Shown here: one piece after another, positions 1-6,662 of the stretch | Layout: every line of letters begins with the position of its first letter | Position numbering within the stretch: the first letter of the stretch is position 1 | Origin: JAMCXS01 sp964459065 | GTDB lineage: Bacteria > Acidobacteriota > Terriglobia > UBA7540 | Assembly: GCA_964459065.1 (NCBI GenBank) | Contig: CAYWMN010000182.1 | Span: 1 to 7,810, forward strand | Length of the DNA stretch: 7,810 nucleotides | Reading direction: 5' to 3' | Translations under genes and position numbers: made by a program | Notes under the pieces: generated by a model | The model's input: only the letters and a program-made list of their open reading frames with translations | Told to the model about the DNA's origin: nothing | Database searches by the model: none

Positions 1-538
1 CACAGGCGCGATCAGCCACCACAATAGTCTGACCGATATCCAGGCCGGCGATCTTCTTGGCGATTTCCCACCCGTAAGCGATGTCGGAACGTTCGCCCTC
101 ATCGGGCGCGCTTTTCGTCAGCTCGCCTGCGGCCGCCAGAAGGGGCTGAAGAAACAACGTCGAATCCTCCACCTGGATACCGCGCGCTTCAAGCATGCGG
201 ACGAAGGCTCCAATCAAAGCATCAGTATTTTTACGGTGCATCCCATCCAAAGCCGATTGGACGACGCCGTCCGCCTTGATGGAGCTAAACAGCTGAACGT
301 GTTTGACCTGCCCCGCCAAAACGACCTTATTGACCTTGCGGGCGGTCAGCAGTTCAAGCAGTTTGCTGACTTCCCCAAGACTCAGCCACACAATCGTCCC
401 GGCGCTTTGCGTAAGACTGGGAAAAGCTTCTTCTTTAATGGCCACCACCAAGGGGTCGATGCCCTGCTCCCGCGCCGCTTCAAGAACCAGAAACGGGAAA
501 CGGCCATTGCCCGCGATAATGGCGTATCGGTCGCTCAT
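1..538 (-). CDS. lpxI: UDP-2,3-diacylglucosamine pyrophosphatase LpxI, N-terminal part (runs off the left edge)
   Basis: About 179 codons are readable from an ATG at 538 leftward with no stop before the window edge. The protein opens with MSDRYAIIAGNGRFPFLV, the typical LpxI (DUF1009) N-terminus with its IAGNGxFP signature. Further matches are LTARKVNKVVLAGQVKH near residues 66-82 and DIAYGWEIAKKIAGLDIGQT near 150-169. LpxI proteins are normally about 270-280 residues, so roughly the last third, with the catalytic acidic residues, lies outside the window. In known members LpxI hydrolyses UDP-2,3-diacyl-GlcN to lipid X and UMP at the inner face of the cytoplasmic membrane, replacing LpxH. It follows lpxA by 84 bases in the same direction, a common order. 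The start is fixed by the family N-terminus and an in-frame TAA 15 bases upstream; no strong ribosome binding site is visible, so translation may depend on coupling to lpxA. Confidence 0.9.
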   Translation of the reverse strand, partial: MSDRYAIIAGNGRFPFLVLEAAREQGIDPLVVAIKEEAFPSLTQSAGTIVWLSLGEVSKLLELLTARKVNKVVLAGQVKHVQLFSSIKADGVVQSALDGMHRKNTDALIGAFVRMLEARGIQVEDSTLFLQPLLAAAGELTKSAPDEGERSDIAYGWEIAKKIAGLDIGQTIVVADRAC

Positions 539-622
539 TCGTGTTATTGAAGGTTATCCTGCCAGTTTGCTGACTGCCGGCCGCGTTCTGAGCCGGTTCT
601 TCCGCCGCCTCAACGGCTTCTG

Positions 623-1399
623 TCACTTCACAACGCCGCGCTTCGAGGTCTTGACAAAATCCACCAGTGCCCGCACATGCGAAGAGTTGATGCCTTTTTT
701 CTCCAGCTTTTCGAGTGCCTGGGTCGTATTCAATTTGGAGCGGCAAAGAATCCGGAAGGCGGCCTGGAGTTCTTCAATCTCTTCCGCAGGAAGACCGACG
801 CGTCCAAGCCCCAGGCGGTTCGCTCCGTAAACCGACATGGGCCGTTCGGCCGAGGTTTTTGAATAGGGAAGGATATCCTTATTAACAACGGTATAGCTGC
901 CCAGGAAGCTGTAGGCTCCGATTCGAGTGAACTGGTGGATTCCGCAAAACGCCCCGACGATGGCATAATCGCCGATCTCAACGTGGCCCGCCAGCGAAGC
1001 TCCATTGGCCATAATAATATGGTTGCCAAGCTGGCAGTCGTGAGCCACGTGGACGTAGGCCATAAAAAGATTTTGGCTCCCGATGCGCGTCACTCCCCCA
1101 TCGTCCGCCGTGCCGCGATGGATCGTCACAAATTCCCGGAAAACGTTCCCGTCGCCGACTTCGAGGTAGGTTCGCTCGTTCTGATACTTGGTGTCCTGCG
1201 GATCGAGGCCCAGGGAAGCGTACGGGAAAATCCGGTTGCCCTTGCCAAACCGGGCAGGCCCTCCCAGAACCACATGGGACATGACCTCCGAATCCTCACC
1301 GATTTCCACGCCTTCCCCAATCACCGTATAGGGACCGACGCTAACCGAGCAGGCAAGTTGGGCTTGGGGATGAATGATCGCTGTGGGGTGGGCTTTCAT
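623..1399 (-). CDS. lpxA: Acyl-ACP--UDP-N-acetylglucosamine O-acyltransferase LpxA
   Basis: This 258-residue protein matches LpxA in length and motifs; the E. coli enzyme has 262. It catalyses the first step of lipid A synthesis, transferring a 3-hydroxyacyl chain from ACP to the 3-OH of UDP-GlcNAc in the cytoplasm. Residues 1-180 show hexapeptide-repeat spacing of a left-handed beta-helix. The motif VHVAHDCQLGN places the catalytic base at His120 (E. coli His125) with His117 beside it. GHVEIGDYAIVGA (His139) and GIHQFTRIG (His155) supply further conserved active-site histidines. YGANRLGLGRVGL near 191-203 begins the helical C-terminal domain, which ends in a Lys-rich tail. The ATG overlaps the fabZ stop as ATGA, implying translational coupling. 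Acyl chain length preference cannot be read from the sequence. Confidence 0.96.
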   Translation of the reverse strand: MKAHPTAIIHPQAQLACSVSVGPYTVIGEGVEIGEDSEVMSHVVLGGPARFGKGNRIFPYASLGLDPQDTKYQNERTYLEVGDGNVFREFVTIHRGTADDGGVTRIGSQNLFMAYVHVAHDCQLGNHIIMANGASLAGHVEIGDYAIVGAFCGIHQFTRIGAYSFLGSYTVVNKDILPYSKTSAERPMSVYGANRLGLGRVGLPAEEIEELQAAFRILCRSKLNTTQALEKLEKKGINSSHVRALVDFVKTSKRGVVK

Positions 1400-1896
1400 G
1401 AACCAGGCTTCTCCACGATCGCGAAAAGCACGGTCGCCTCGGCCACCAACTTGTCCTCTACCGTTGCGCGTCCCTGCATCTTGCCAAAGTTATTGCGACG
1501 GCTCAGGAGCCGCATCTCCACATGAAGCTGGTCGCCAGGCAACACCGGCCGGCGGAATTTCGCGTTTTCAATGCCGGTAAAATAGATAAGCTTCTTTTCT
1601 TTGTCCGGCAGGTCGCGATAAATCAGAACACCCGCCACCTGGGCCATCGATTCAATGATCAGGACGCCGGGCATCACCGGTGCGCCGGGGAAATGTCCCT
1701 GGAAAAATTGCTCATTGATCGTGACGTTTTTCAAACCAACGATCCGCTGGTCCGGGTCGAGTTCCACGATTCTATCGACCAGCAGAAACGGGTAGCGGTG
1801 TGGCAGGAATTTCATGATCTCCGCGATTCCATACACCGGTTTCCCGCTTTCCGGGGATTTCTTCTCCGTTTCCGAGATCAAAGCTGGATCATCCAC
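1396..1896 (-). CDS. fabZ: 3-hydroxyacyl-[acyl-carrier-protein] dehydratase FabZ
   Basis: The 166-residue protein carries the hot-dog fold signatures of FabZ: LPHRYPFLLVDR at 31-42 and GHFPGAPVMPGVLIIESMAQ at 67-86. The catalytic pair is His68 and Glu82, with the same 14-residue spacing as E. coli His54/Glu68. It dehydrates 3-hydroxyacyl-ACP to trans-2-enoyl-ACP in type II fatty acid synthesis and competes with LpxA for 3-hydroxyacyl-ACP, which fits their joint operon. The start is GTG at 1896, preceded by GGAAGG six bases upstream; the nearby ATG at 1898 is out of frame. The first 20 residues are a polar extension beyond the usual family start. The gene is the promoter-proximal member of the operon, and lpxD, often found just upstream in related clusters, is absent. 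Confidence 0.96.
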   Translation of the reverse strand: MDDPALISETEKKSPESGKPVYGIAEIMKFLPHRYPFLLVDRIVELDPDQRIVGLKNVTINEQFFQGHFPGAPVMPGVLIIESMAQVAGVLIYRDLPDKEKKLIYFTGIENAKFRRPVLPGDQLHVEMRLLSRRNNFGKMQGRATVEDKLVAEATVLFAIVEKPGS

Positions 1897-1981
1897 ATTG
1901 CACCTTCCGGCTGTTAACCTGAATACTTACGCGCCCAACGCTCAAACCTGCTGGAACCCAAACGGCAGCCTGCGAGAGCCG

Positions 1982-2017
1982 TGAAAGCATTATAGTCGAA
2001 AGCGCAGAGGGCTCCAA
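1982..2017 (-). promoter_or_regulatory. Predicted sigma-70 promoter of the fabZ-lpxA-lpxI operon
   Basis: On the minus strand a perfect TATAAT (1994-1989) sits 17 bases downstream of TTGGAG (2017-2012), which keeps the important TTG of the -35 consensus. Transcription would begin near 1982 and give a leader of about 85 bases before the fabZ GTG. Spacing and -10 match are good; the -35 is only 3 of 6. Confidence 0.55.
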
Positions 2018-2303
2018 GTGCCCAAGCCCTCGCAACAGGGCGTTGGAGTCACGGCGCGGAAGTGCGGAGATCCACACGCCGGCGGCTCATCTTGCCTTCC
2101 CAGCCGCAAGATGTCGTAGGTATAATTCAAGGGTTGGACTGAACGTCCGCCGATTTAGCTGCAAGAACCTGCAAGATTCCGGAATCCAACCGAAGCACGA
2201 AACCTGCGCAGGTCCTGGCCGTCTGCCTACGGCTCGCAAGCGATGCCCGAAGGTTACCGGGAAAATTCCAGCAGAATCGGCAACGCCGCCACGCGTAATA
2301 TCC

Positions 2304-2339
2304 TTGTGCTGAAACGGTATTTCAAGTATCATCCAAGGT
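2304..2339 (+). promoter_or_regulatory. Predicted promoter of the NHL-repeat protein gene
   Basis: TTGTGC (2304-2309) and TATCAT (2327-2332) are separated by 17 bases. The -10 matches 5 of 6 and the -35 keeps TTG. Transcription would start near 2339, leaving an 84-base leader. A perfect TATAAT at 2121-2126 is an alternative and would give a leader of about 290 bases. Confidence 0.35.
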
Positions 2340-2422
2340 TTTTAGGAGCTAAGTGAATTCCCAACGGGCTGTTAGTCCATAGTAGGCAAAATCTACGACG
2401 ATGTTAAGCAAGGAGTTAACAA

Positions 2423-3847
2423 ATGAGTAAAAGTAGGCGGGATTTTTTACGGAATACTGTCTTGGGAGCGGGATTGGTCACCACGACGAATGCCTTGGCT
2501 GGCGCCAACCCGGGGTTTGCTGCCGCCACCCCTTCCGGAGCACCTTCTGAAGGCGCGAGCGGAGAGTCAATGGCCTCCAGCGGCGCTAATCCACAATACC
2601 CTGACACTCCCCCCGGACGGGCGACGATCAGGCCATCGATTGCGAGATTAAAGCCCGGGCAGACGCAGCAGTTTCGGGCGATTATCGAACCACCGGTGTT
2701 CAGTTTCGCCCATGTGGCTCGAAGGGTGACCTGGACCGTGAATGACATCGAGGGGGGTAACTCCCAATGGGGAACCATCGATTCCACGGGTCTTTACCGG
2801 GCGCCTTCCACCGCTCCCGTGCCGCACGAAGTGCATATTTGCGCCAAGGTTGAAGGCGTGATGAACCCCAACCTTTTCGCCAATGTATTGATTGGCGTCA
2901 ACACCAACGCGACACTCTATAAGTTGAAAAGCTCCTGGACCGACAAAGAAGGTCGTTTGGTGTATCCCCACAGCATCAATCTTGACCCTCAGGGCAACAT
3001 CCTGATTGCAGATTCGGTCGGCAGCCGCGTCTTTCGCTATTCGAAGGACGGCAGGTTTCTCACCGCCATCGGAGCAGGATCGCGCCTGGTGAAAGGGCCT
3101 GACGGAAAGTGGAGAAACCCGAGACCCCCGAAGGGTCACCATCCCAGTCTAGCCATGGGTTACTTTGGCGGGACGACACCGGGATTTTTCTCTGATCCCC
3201 GAGTGGCAGTCGCCAATAAAGCCGGAGACATTTACGTCTGTGATACCGCAGAGCGGCGGCCCCAGGTCCAGGTGTTTGACAGCTCGGGCAATTTTAAATT
3301 CGCCTTCGCCCAGCATGGCGTGTTGCCGGGTCACATGATCAGAGTCCATGGGATGTGCTTTGACAGCAAAGGCCGCCTGATCACCGAGGATGTCGAAGAC
3401 TGCCGGGTCAACACCTATGAGGCCAATGGCAAATTCGTCGGCAGTTGGGGCCACCAGGGCACCTTGCCCGGAACCTTGAATGCACCCCATTGCATCTACA
3501 TCGACCCCAATGACGAGGCTTTTATCGTCGGCTACTACGGACCCACACAGAAGTTTACCGCTGGCGGCCACTATCTCAGGTCCTTCGCTCCAGCGGAACC
3601 GCCCGACCAGCCCATCAGTTTCCAAAGCATCTTCGGAGATCGCTGGGGCAACGTGTACGTTCCGAAGCGGGACGAAGGTCTGCAGAAGTACAACAACTTC
3701 GGTGAATTCGTAGGCTGGGTAACAAGAGGAGTCGGCACCCAGTGGGGCGCGGTCGATGACGACGGCACCCTCTATCTGCTGCCAACGTCGACCTCCAAGG
3801 CCCAGAAGAAAACTCTGCCTACGGTCGCCATCTACTCCCCCGTATAG
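2423..3847 (+). CDS. Tat-exported Ig-like / NHL-repeat beta-propeller protein
   Basis: The 474-residue protein starts with MSKSRRDFLRN, a twin-arginine (Tat) motif, followed by a short hydrophobic stretch and a possible cleavage after ALA (25-27), so it is probably exported folded. A low-complexity Ala/Ser/Pro linker spans about 32-66. Residues 67-145 resemble a bacterial Ig-like domain (RVTWTVNDIEGGNSQWGTID, then STGLYRAP). From about 180 to 470 come NHL/SMP-30-type blade repeats: YPHSINLDPQGNILIADS (181-198), GDIYVCDT (268-275), MCFDSKGRLITEDVEDCRV (311-329), APHCIYIDPNDEAFIVGYY (354-372), GDRWGNVYVPKRDEGLQKY (405-423) and WGAVDDDGTLYLLP (441-454). That is enough for a six-bladed propeller. 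No heme motif is present. AAGGAG lies seven bases before the ATG, and the gene seems monocistronic. Its ligand or enzymatic role cannot be read from the sequence; periplasmic binding or scaffolding is a guess. Confidence 0.85.
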   Translation: MSKSRRDFLRNTVLGAGLVTTTNALAGANPGFAAATPSGAPSEGASGESMASSGANPQYPDTPPGRATIRPSIARLKPGQTQQFRAIIEPPVFSFAHVARRVTWTVNDIEGGNSQWGTIDSTGLYRAPSTAPVPHEVHICAKVEGVMNPNLFANVLIGVNTNATLYKLKSSWTDKEGRLVYPHSINLDPQGNILIADSVGSRVFRYSKDGRFLTAIGAGSRLVKGPDGKWRNPRPPKGHHPSLAMGYFGGTTPGFFSDPRVAVANKAGDIYVCDTAERRPQVQVFDSSGNFKFAFAQHGVLPGHMIRVHGMCFDSKGRLITEDVEDCRVNTYEANGKFVGSWGHQGTLPGTLNAPHCIYIDPNDEAFIVGYYGPTQKFTAGGHYLRSFAPAEPPDQPISFQSIFGDRWGNVYVPKRDEGLQKYNNFGEFVGWVTRGVGTQWGAVDDDGTLYLLPTSTSKAQKKTLPTVAIYSPV

Positions 3848-3941
3848 CGCGGCGGTAGCGAATTCAATCGTCAAAGGCTGTCACTCAGAACTTGCAGCGC
3901 CGGCTGAAGACGGACTTGATTCTCGCTACGGCTGTCGGCAT

Positions 3942-3976
3942 CGATGGAGCGCCCGTACCCTATGGGCGCTCCATTG
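3942..3976 (+). terminator. Strong hairpin, candidate terminator of the NHL-repeat gene
   Basis: ATGGAGCGCCC (3944-3954) and GGGCGCTCCAT (3964-3974) form an 11-bp perfect stem with a 9-base loop, extendable by one G-T and one C-G pair. It lies 94 bases past the stop codon. No clear T-run follows, so intrinsic termination is uncertain and RNA 3'-end protection is an alternative. Confidence 0.4.
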
Positions 3977-4215
3977 CTTGCCCCACAGACGTCCTATCGT
4001 GCGCGCACTCAGCGCCTTTAAGAGCCTGAACCCGAACTCCCCCATAAAAAACAAATGACCACCCGCCCGCCGGAAGCAAGGCGCTTTCGTTTAAGGGTCG
4101 CTTCACCAGGAGGAATTCACCCTTCCAGGCACCGGGAAGGCATCGGCCCGAGTTATTTGAATAGAATCCTCACTTGGCGGAGAACCCGGGAAGGTCGCTT
4201 TGAACGACTCCGTAA

Positions 4216-4258
4216 TTGAATGAGACTCAAAACTCGCCAGTATGCTAAAATTTTTGCA
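4216..4258 (+). promoter_or_regulatory. Predicted extended -10 promoter of tRNA-Arg
   Basis: TGC followed by TAAAAT (4243-4251) makes an extended -10 element (TGnTAAAAT, 5 of 6 in the hexamer). TTGAAT at 4216-4221 could be a poorly spaced -35. Transcription would begin near 4258, about 20 bases before the mature tRNA. Confidence 0.45.
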
Positions 4259-4277
4259 AACAACAAACCGGATCAAC

Positions 4278-4354
<77 letters not shown>

Positions 4355-4367
4355 TGTTTTCAATAAC

Positions 4368-4667
4368 TTAGCAGGCCGGATTGGCTTGCTGATTGGCCAC
4401 TGTGGGGACTTTTGTGGGGACCCCTTCCCGGTTTTCGTACAAAGCAAACACTTGCTCGACGTTGAATTGTTCGAGCTTTTGAACTGCCTGCTTCTTGTGT
4501 TCCGGCGTGGGGTGAACGTAGCGCATGGTCATGGAGATTTGCGAGTGTCCCATAAGTTCTTTCAGCGTTGCCAGGTCAACACCCGCCATGGCTTTCCTTG
4601 AGCCGAACGCATGCCGAAGGTCGTAAACGCGGGAACGTGGCATGATCTGCCGCAAGAGCGAAATCAT
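4368..4667 (-). pseudogene. C-terminal remnant of a tyrosine recombinase (phage/island integrase)
   Basis: The 99-codon frame keeps only the last part of a tyrosine recombinase catalytic domain. RVYDLRHAFGSR (13-24) holds the second catalytic Arg (Arg18) of the HxxR box, with Tyr15 where His is usual. LMGHSQISMTMRYVHP (38-53) holds His41 and the nucleophile Tyr50. The N-terminal SAM-like and core-binding domains, the first catalytic Arg and the catalytic Lys are all absent. Upstream the frame closes at a TGA (4680-4682), and clear similarity begins only around residue 11. A full enzyme would have roughly 300-400 residues, so this cannot be functional. It reads towards the tRNA-Arg with its stop 14 bases from the tRNA 3' end, typical of an element integrated at a tRNA gene. 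Confidence 0.85.
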
Positions 4668-5074
4668 TAAGAGTGGAAGTCACATTATTGATGGCCCTAC
4701 CTCGGGCCACGGCTAAGGCAGCATTCAATTGATTCGAAGGCGACTTGAATGGTCTGTCCTGCGACATCCTTTTGAGTTGTCCGATATCAACTAAAGAGAG
4801 ATGTTCGCTGCGAAAATGGGATTCGGAACGGAATCAAACCCAGTTCCTGTCGCTTAGAGATAAACTTTTGCAGTACCCCAGGATTGCCATTGGAGCGCCA
4901 CAGCCGCCACTGTTAAACGGGTCTGTTTCGCGCATTTCATGGGTTGTCGAACTCGAAACTATGCTGCGTCACCCAGCCGCTCGCCGCCGGAGGGTCGCTC
5001 CTGCCTCAGAACCAGGAAGCGACCCGAATTTTGGTCATGCGGCGCAAGGAACGACTCAGGAACTCCGTTCACGG
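4668..5074. other. Non-coding or decayed region between the integrase remnant and the cytochrome b gene
   Basis: About 400 bases without a recognisable gene. A minus-strand frame from 4767 (MSQDRPFKSPSNQ and onward) shows no family I know and ends as a shadow of the integrase remnant. This may be leftover sequence of the former integrated element; the only firm structure is the hairpin at 4992-5025. Confidence 0.5.
4992..5025 (-). terminator. Strong hairpin downstream of the cytochrome b-c gene, candidate terminator
   Basis: GGGTCGCT (4992-4999) pairs with AGCGACCC (5018-5025). CCTG (5000-5003) pairs with CAGG (5013-5016) across a one-base bulge and closes a 9-base loop, giving 12 pairs in all. 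It lies 49 bases past the stop of the minus-strand cytochrome b gene. No T-run follows on the minus strand; a short one (GAATTTT) follows on the plus strand, so direction and mechanism are unsure. Confidence 0.45.
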
Positions 5075-6550
5075 TCACTGAAGGCTGTCGAGATAGCTCC
5101 TGAGGGCCTCCACCTGCTGAGGCGTAAATGTAAAGTGCGGCATCCCCCCCTTTGTCATCGCGGGCAATGGGTGCTCGAACAGGTTAACCATCTGAGGAAG
5201 CGTGAACTTCTTTCCGATCCCGATCAGCTTGGGTGCAATGGCTGTTCCCACTGCTCCCTGGCCGTGGCACGCAAAGCAGGAGTGGGAGTGGAAAATCGCT
5301 TTGCCTTTCTTGGCAAGCGAGCTGAGCTCCGGCTTTGCAACGGCTGCCGGTTGGCCGACCAGGAGCGGCTTGAAAGGGGACTTCATGAACTGTTCTTCCA
5401 TTTTATGTTGCTGGGCCAGTTGCATCGCAACGTCCTTGGTCGTGGCGTCCTGGTGGTAGCTGTACGCACCCAGGCTGACCAACGCAATAAAAACGATCGA
5501 GAAGACGCCCATGGCAACAGGCCGCCTCCACGGCCGCCGCTCTAACCGCCGGTCCATAAAGGGAAGTCCCACAAACAGGATCGCGATGATGGTAGGAATG
5601 ATGAGGATCCGAAGGATTTCATAATTGCCGTGAAAGAGCTTGAGCCATTCGAACAACGGACGGAAGTACCAGTCGGGACGGGGCAAATAGTTGGTATCGG
5701 CAGGATTGGCCAAAGGTCCAAGACCTGCCGGATCAAAATAGGCGAAGAACCCCAGAGAGGTGACCAGGCACAGAGCAAATATCAGATCCATGACCAACTG
5801 TCGAGGGTAGAAGCTTTCAGTCTTCTGCTTTGGTTTAACAGCGCTCTCACTGACAGGGCCAGCCGCCCCGGCCTTGCGGAACAGGTAGATGTGGATGGCC
5901 ACGAACAGAAAAATAAGCGCCGGAATGTAGAAAACATGCATGGCATAAAAGCGCGAAAGCGTCAGTTGCCCGATCTGGGTTCCGCCTCGCATAAGTTTTT
6001 CGATAAAACCGCCGATAAAGGGCACCTCGTTCGGCACGCTGGTTCCGACGGCAGTCGCAAAGTACGATTTCTGATCCCAAGGCAGGAGGTAACCGGTAAA
6101 GGCCATGCCCATGACCAGGGCGAACAGGACGGTGCCGACCACCCAAAGCAGCTCGCGCCGTCCTTTGTAGGAGCCGTAGGTGAAGGTTTGGGACAGGTGT
6201 ACCAGCAAGATGATGACCATCGCGTAGGCGCCGTAAACGTGAAGGCTAAGCAGGAACGAGCCTGCGGCAACCGCCTTGATGATATAGGCCGTGCTCTCGT
6301 GAGCGGCAGTAACGGATGGAACATAATAGAGTGCCAGGAAGACCCCGGTAATGACTTGCGAGAGAAAGATGAAAAGTAGTCCCGATCCAAAGATATAAGC
6401 GAGTCGCGCGCCACCCGGGATCGGTTCATCCAACGCTTCATGCAACAGCTTGTCCAAGCCCGTACGCCGATCGATCCACATAAACAGGCGGCTATGTTGC
6501 GTTTTGCGGGTGGCTTCAGGTTTGTCACCTGATGGAGGTTGTGTAGCCAT
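5075..6550 (-). CDS. Cytochrome b (b6 plus subunit IV type) fused to a C-terminal cytochrome c domain
   Basis: This 491-residue membrane subunit of a quinol:cytochrome c oxidoreductase has about seven transmembrane helices (near 50-78, 97-120, 133-155, 205-224, 251-272, 312-333, 344-362). Heme b ligands are His104/His118 in helix B and His205/His220 in helix D. The 15-residue helix D step is the b6f-type spacing, against 14 in mitochondrial bc1. FTGYLLPWDQKSYFA (151-165) is the conserved Qo/helix C region and PDWY (292-295) replaces PEWY. The cysteine that binds heme ci in b6f is absent. Seven helices with the N-terminus inside put the C-terminus in the periplasm, where CFACH (425-429) and probable axial Met470 (GGMPHF) form a class I cytochrome c domain. 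This domain can stand in for cytochrome c1. AGGGGA lies 10 bases before the ATG. It follows the Rieske gene by 68 bases. Confidence 0.94.
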   Translation of the reverse strand: MATQPPSGDKPEATRKTQHSRLFMWIDRRTGLDKLLHEALDEPIPGGARLAYIFGSGLLFIFLSQVITGVFLALYYVPSVTAAHESTAYIIKAVAAGSFLLSLHVYGAYAMVIILLVHLSQTFTYGSYKGRRELLWVVGTVLFALVMGMAFTGYLLPWDQKSYFATAVGTSVPNEVPFIGGFIEKLMRGGTQIGQLTLSRFYAMHVFYIPALIFLFVAIHIYLFRKAGAAGPVSESAVKPKQKTESFYPRQLVMDLIFALCLVTSLGFFAYFDPAGLGPLANPADTNYLPRPDWYFRPLFEWLKLFHGNYEILRILIIPTIIAILFVGLPFMDRRLERRPWRRPVAMGVFSIVFIALVSLGAYSYHQDATTKDVAMQLAQQHKMEEQFMKSPFKPLLVGQPAAVAKPELSSLAKKGKAIFHSHSCFACHGQGAVGTAIAPKLIGIGKKFTLPQMVNLFEHPLPAMTKGGMPHFTFTPQQVEALRSYLDSLQ

Positions 6551-6566
6551 AATGTATAAATCCCCT

Positions 6567-6662
6567 TATCCGATTACGTTGATGTCTGGTAAGCGCGCCT
6601 GGAAGTGCTTCCACGGCGTCAATATCCGATTATCTTTTTGTAAGGCAAAAGCGCCTGGAAGT
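6567..6662. repeat. Degenerate 40-base direct repeat duplicating the Rieske 3' end
   Basis: Copy 1 (6567-6606) and copy 2 (6623-6662) share TATCCGATTA at one end and GCGCCTGGAAGT at the other, in the same order and with the same 18-base interval, offset by exactly 56. By hand count about 31 of 40 positions match. Copy 2 encodes the Rieske C-terminus (FQALLPYKKIIGY). Copy 1 lies after its stop and, in another frame, reads FQARLPDINVIG followed by TAA. It looks like an old partial tandem duplication. Confidence 0.75.

Larger units (their letters stand above)
1897..2422. other. Divergent intergenic region between the lpx operon and the NHL-repeat gene
   Basis: These 526 bases separate two divergently transcribed units. 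They hold the minus-strand operon promoter (TATAAT at 1989-1994) and two possible plus-strand promoters. One is TATAAT at 2121-2126 with TTCCCA 18 bases upstream; the other is the TTGTGC/TATCAT pair at 2304-2332. Short open frames on both strands (for example 2087-2332 minus) have no recognisable family resemblance and no convincing ribosome binding site. I see no RNA gene or repeat array here. Confidence 0.6.
3848..4277. other. Intergenic region between the NHL-repeat gene and tRNA-Arg
   Basis: These 430 bases contain no open frame that resembles a gene. Visible elements are the hairpin at 3942-3976, a weaker inverted repeat CCTTCC/GGAAGG near 4121-4140, and the tRNA promoter just before 4258. 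Confidence 0.6.

Noticed and set aside
480..626. GTG overlapping the lpxA stop, giving an Ala/Glu-rich frame of about 48 codons
   Set aside because: The GTGA overlap is tempting, but the frame runs into lpxI out of frame, lacks a family match and is short; probably chance.
303..830. Plus-strand frame of 175 codons
   Set aside because: Antisense shadow of lpxI and lpxA with Ser/Arg-rich composition typical of such shadows.
2087..2332. Minus-strand frame of 81 codons in the divergent intergenic region
   Set aside because: No homology pattern or ribosome binding site, and it would start inside the plus-strand promoter candidate.
3149..3874. Minus-strand open frame of 241 codons opposite the NHL-repeat gene
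   Set aside because: It mirrors the codon structure of the real gene and shows no recognisable domain.
4830..4875. T-arm-like string on the minus strand (GGGTTTGATTCC) that might be a tRNA or attachment-site copy
   Set aside because: No acceptor, D or anticodon stems can be paired around it, and it does not match the tRNA-Arg 3' end.
4745..5545. Plus-strand open frame of 266 codons
   Set aside because: Its right half is antisense to the clear cytochrome c domain; no family motif or ribosome binding site supports it.
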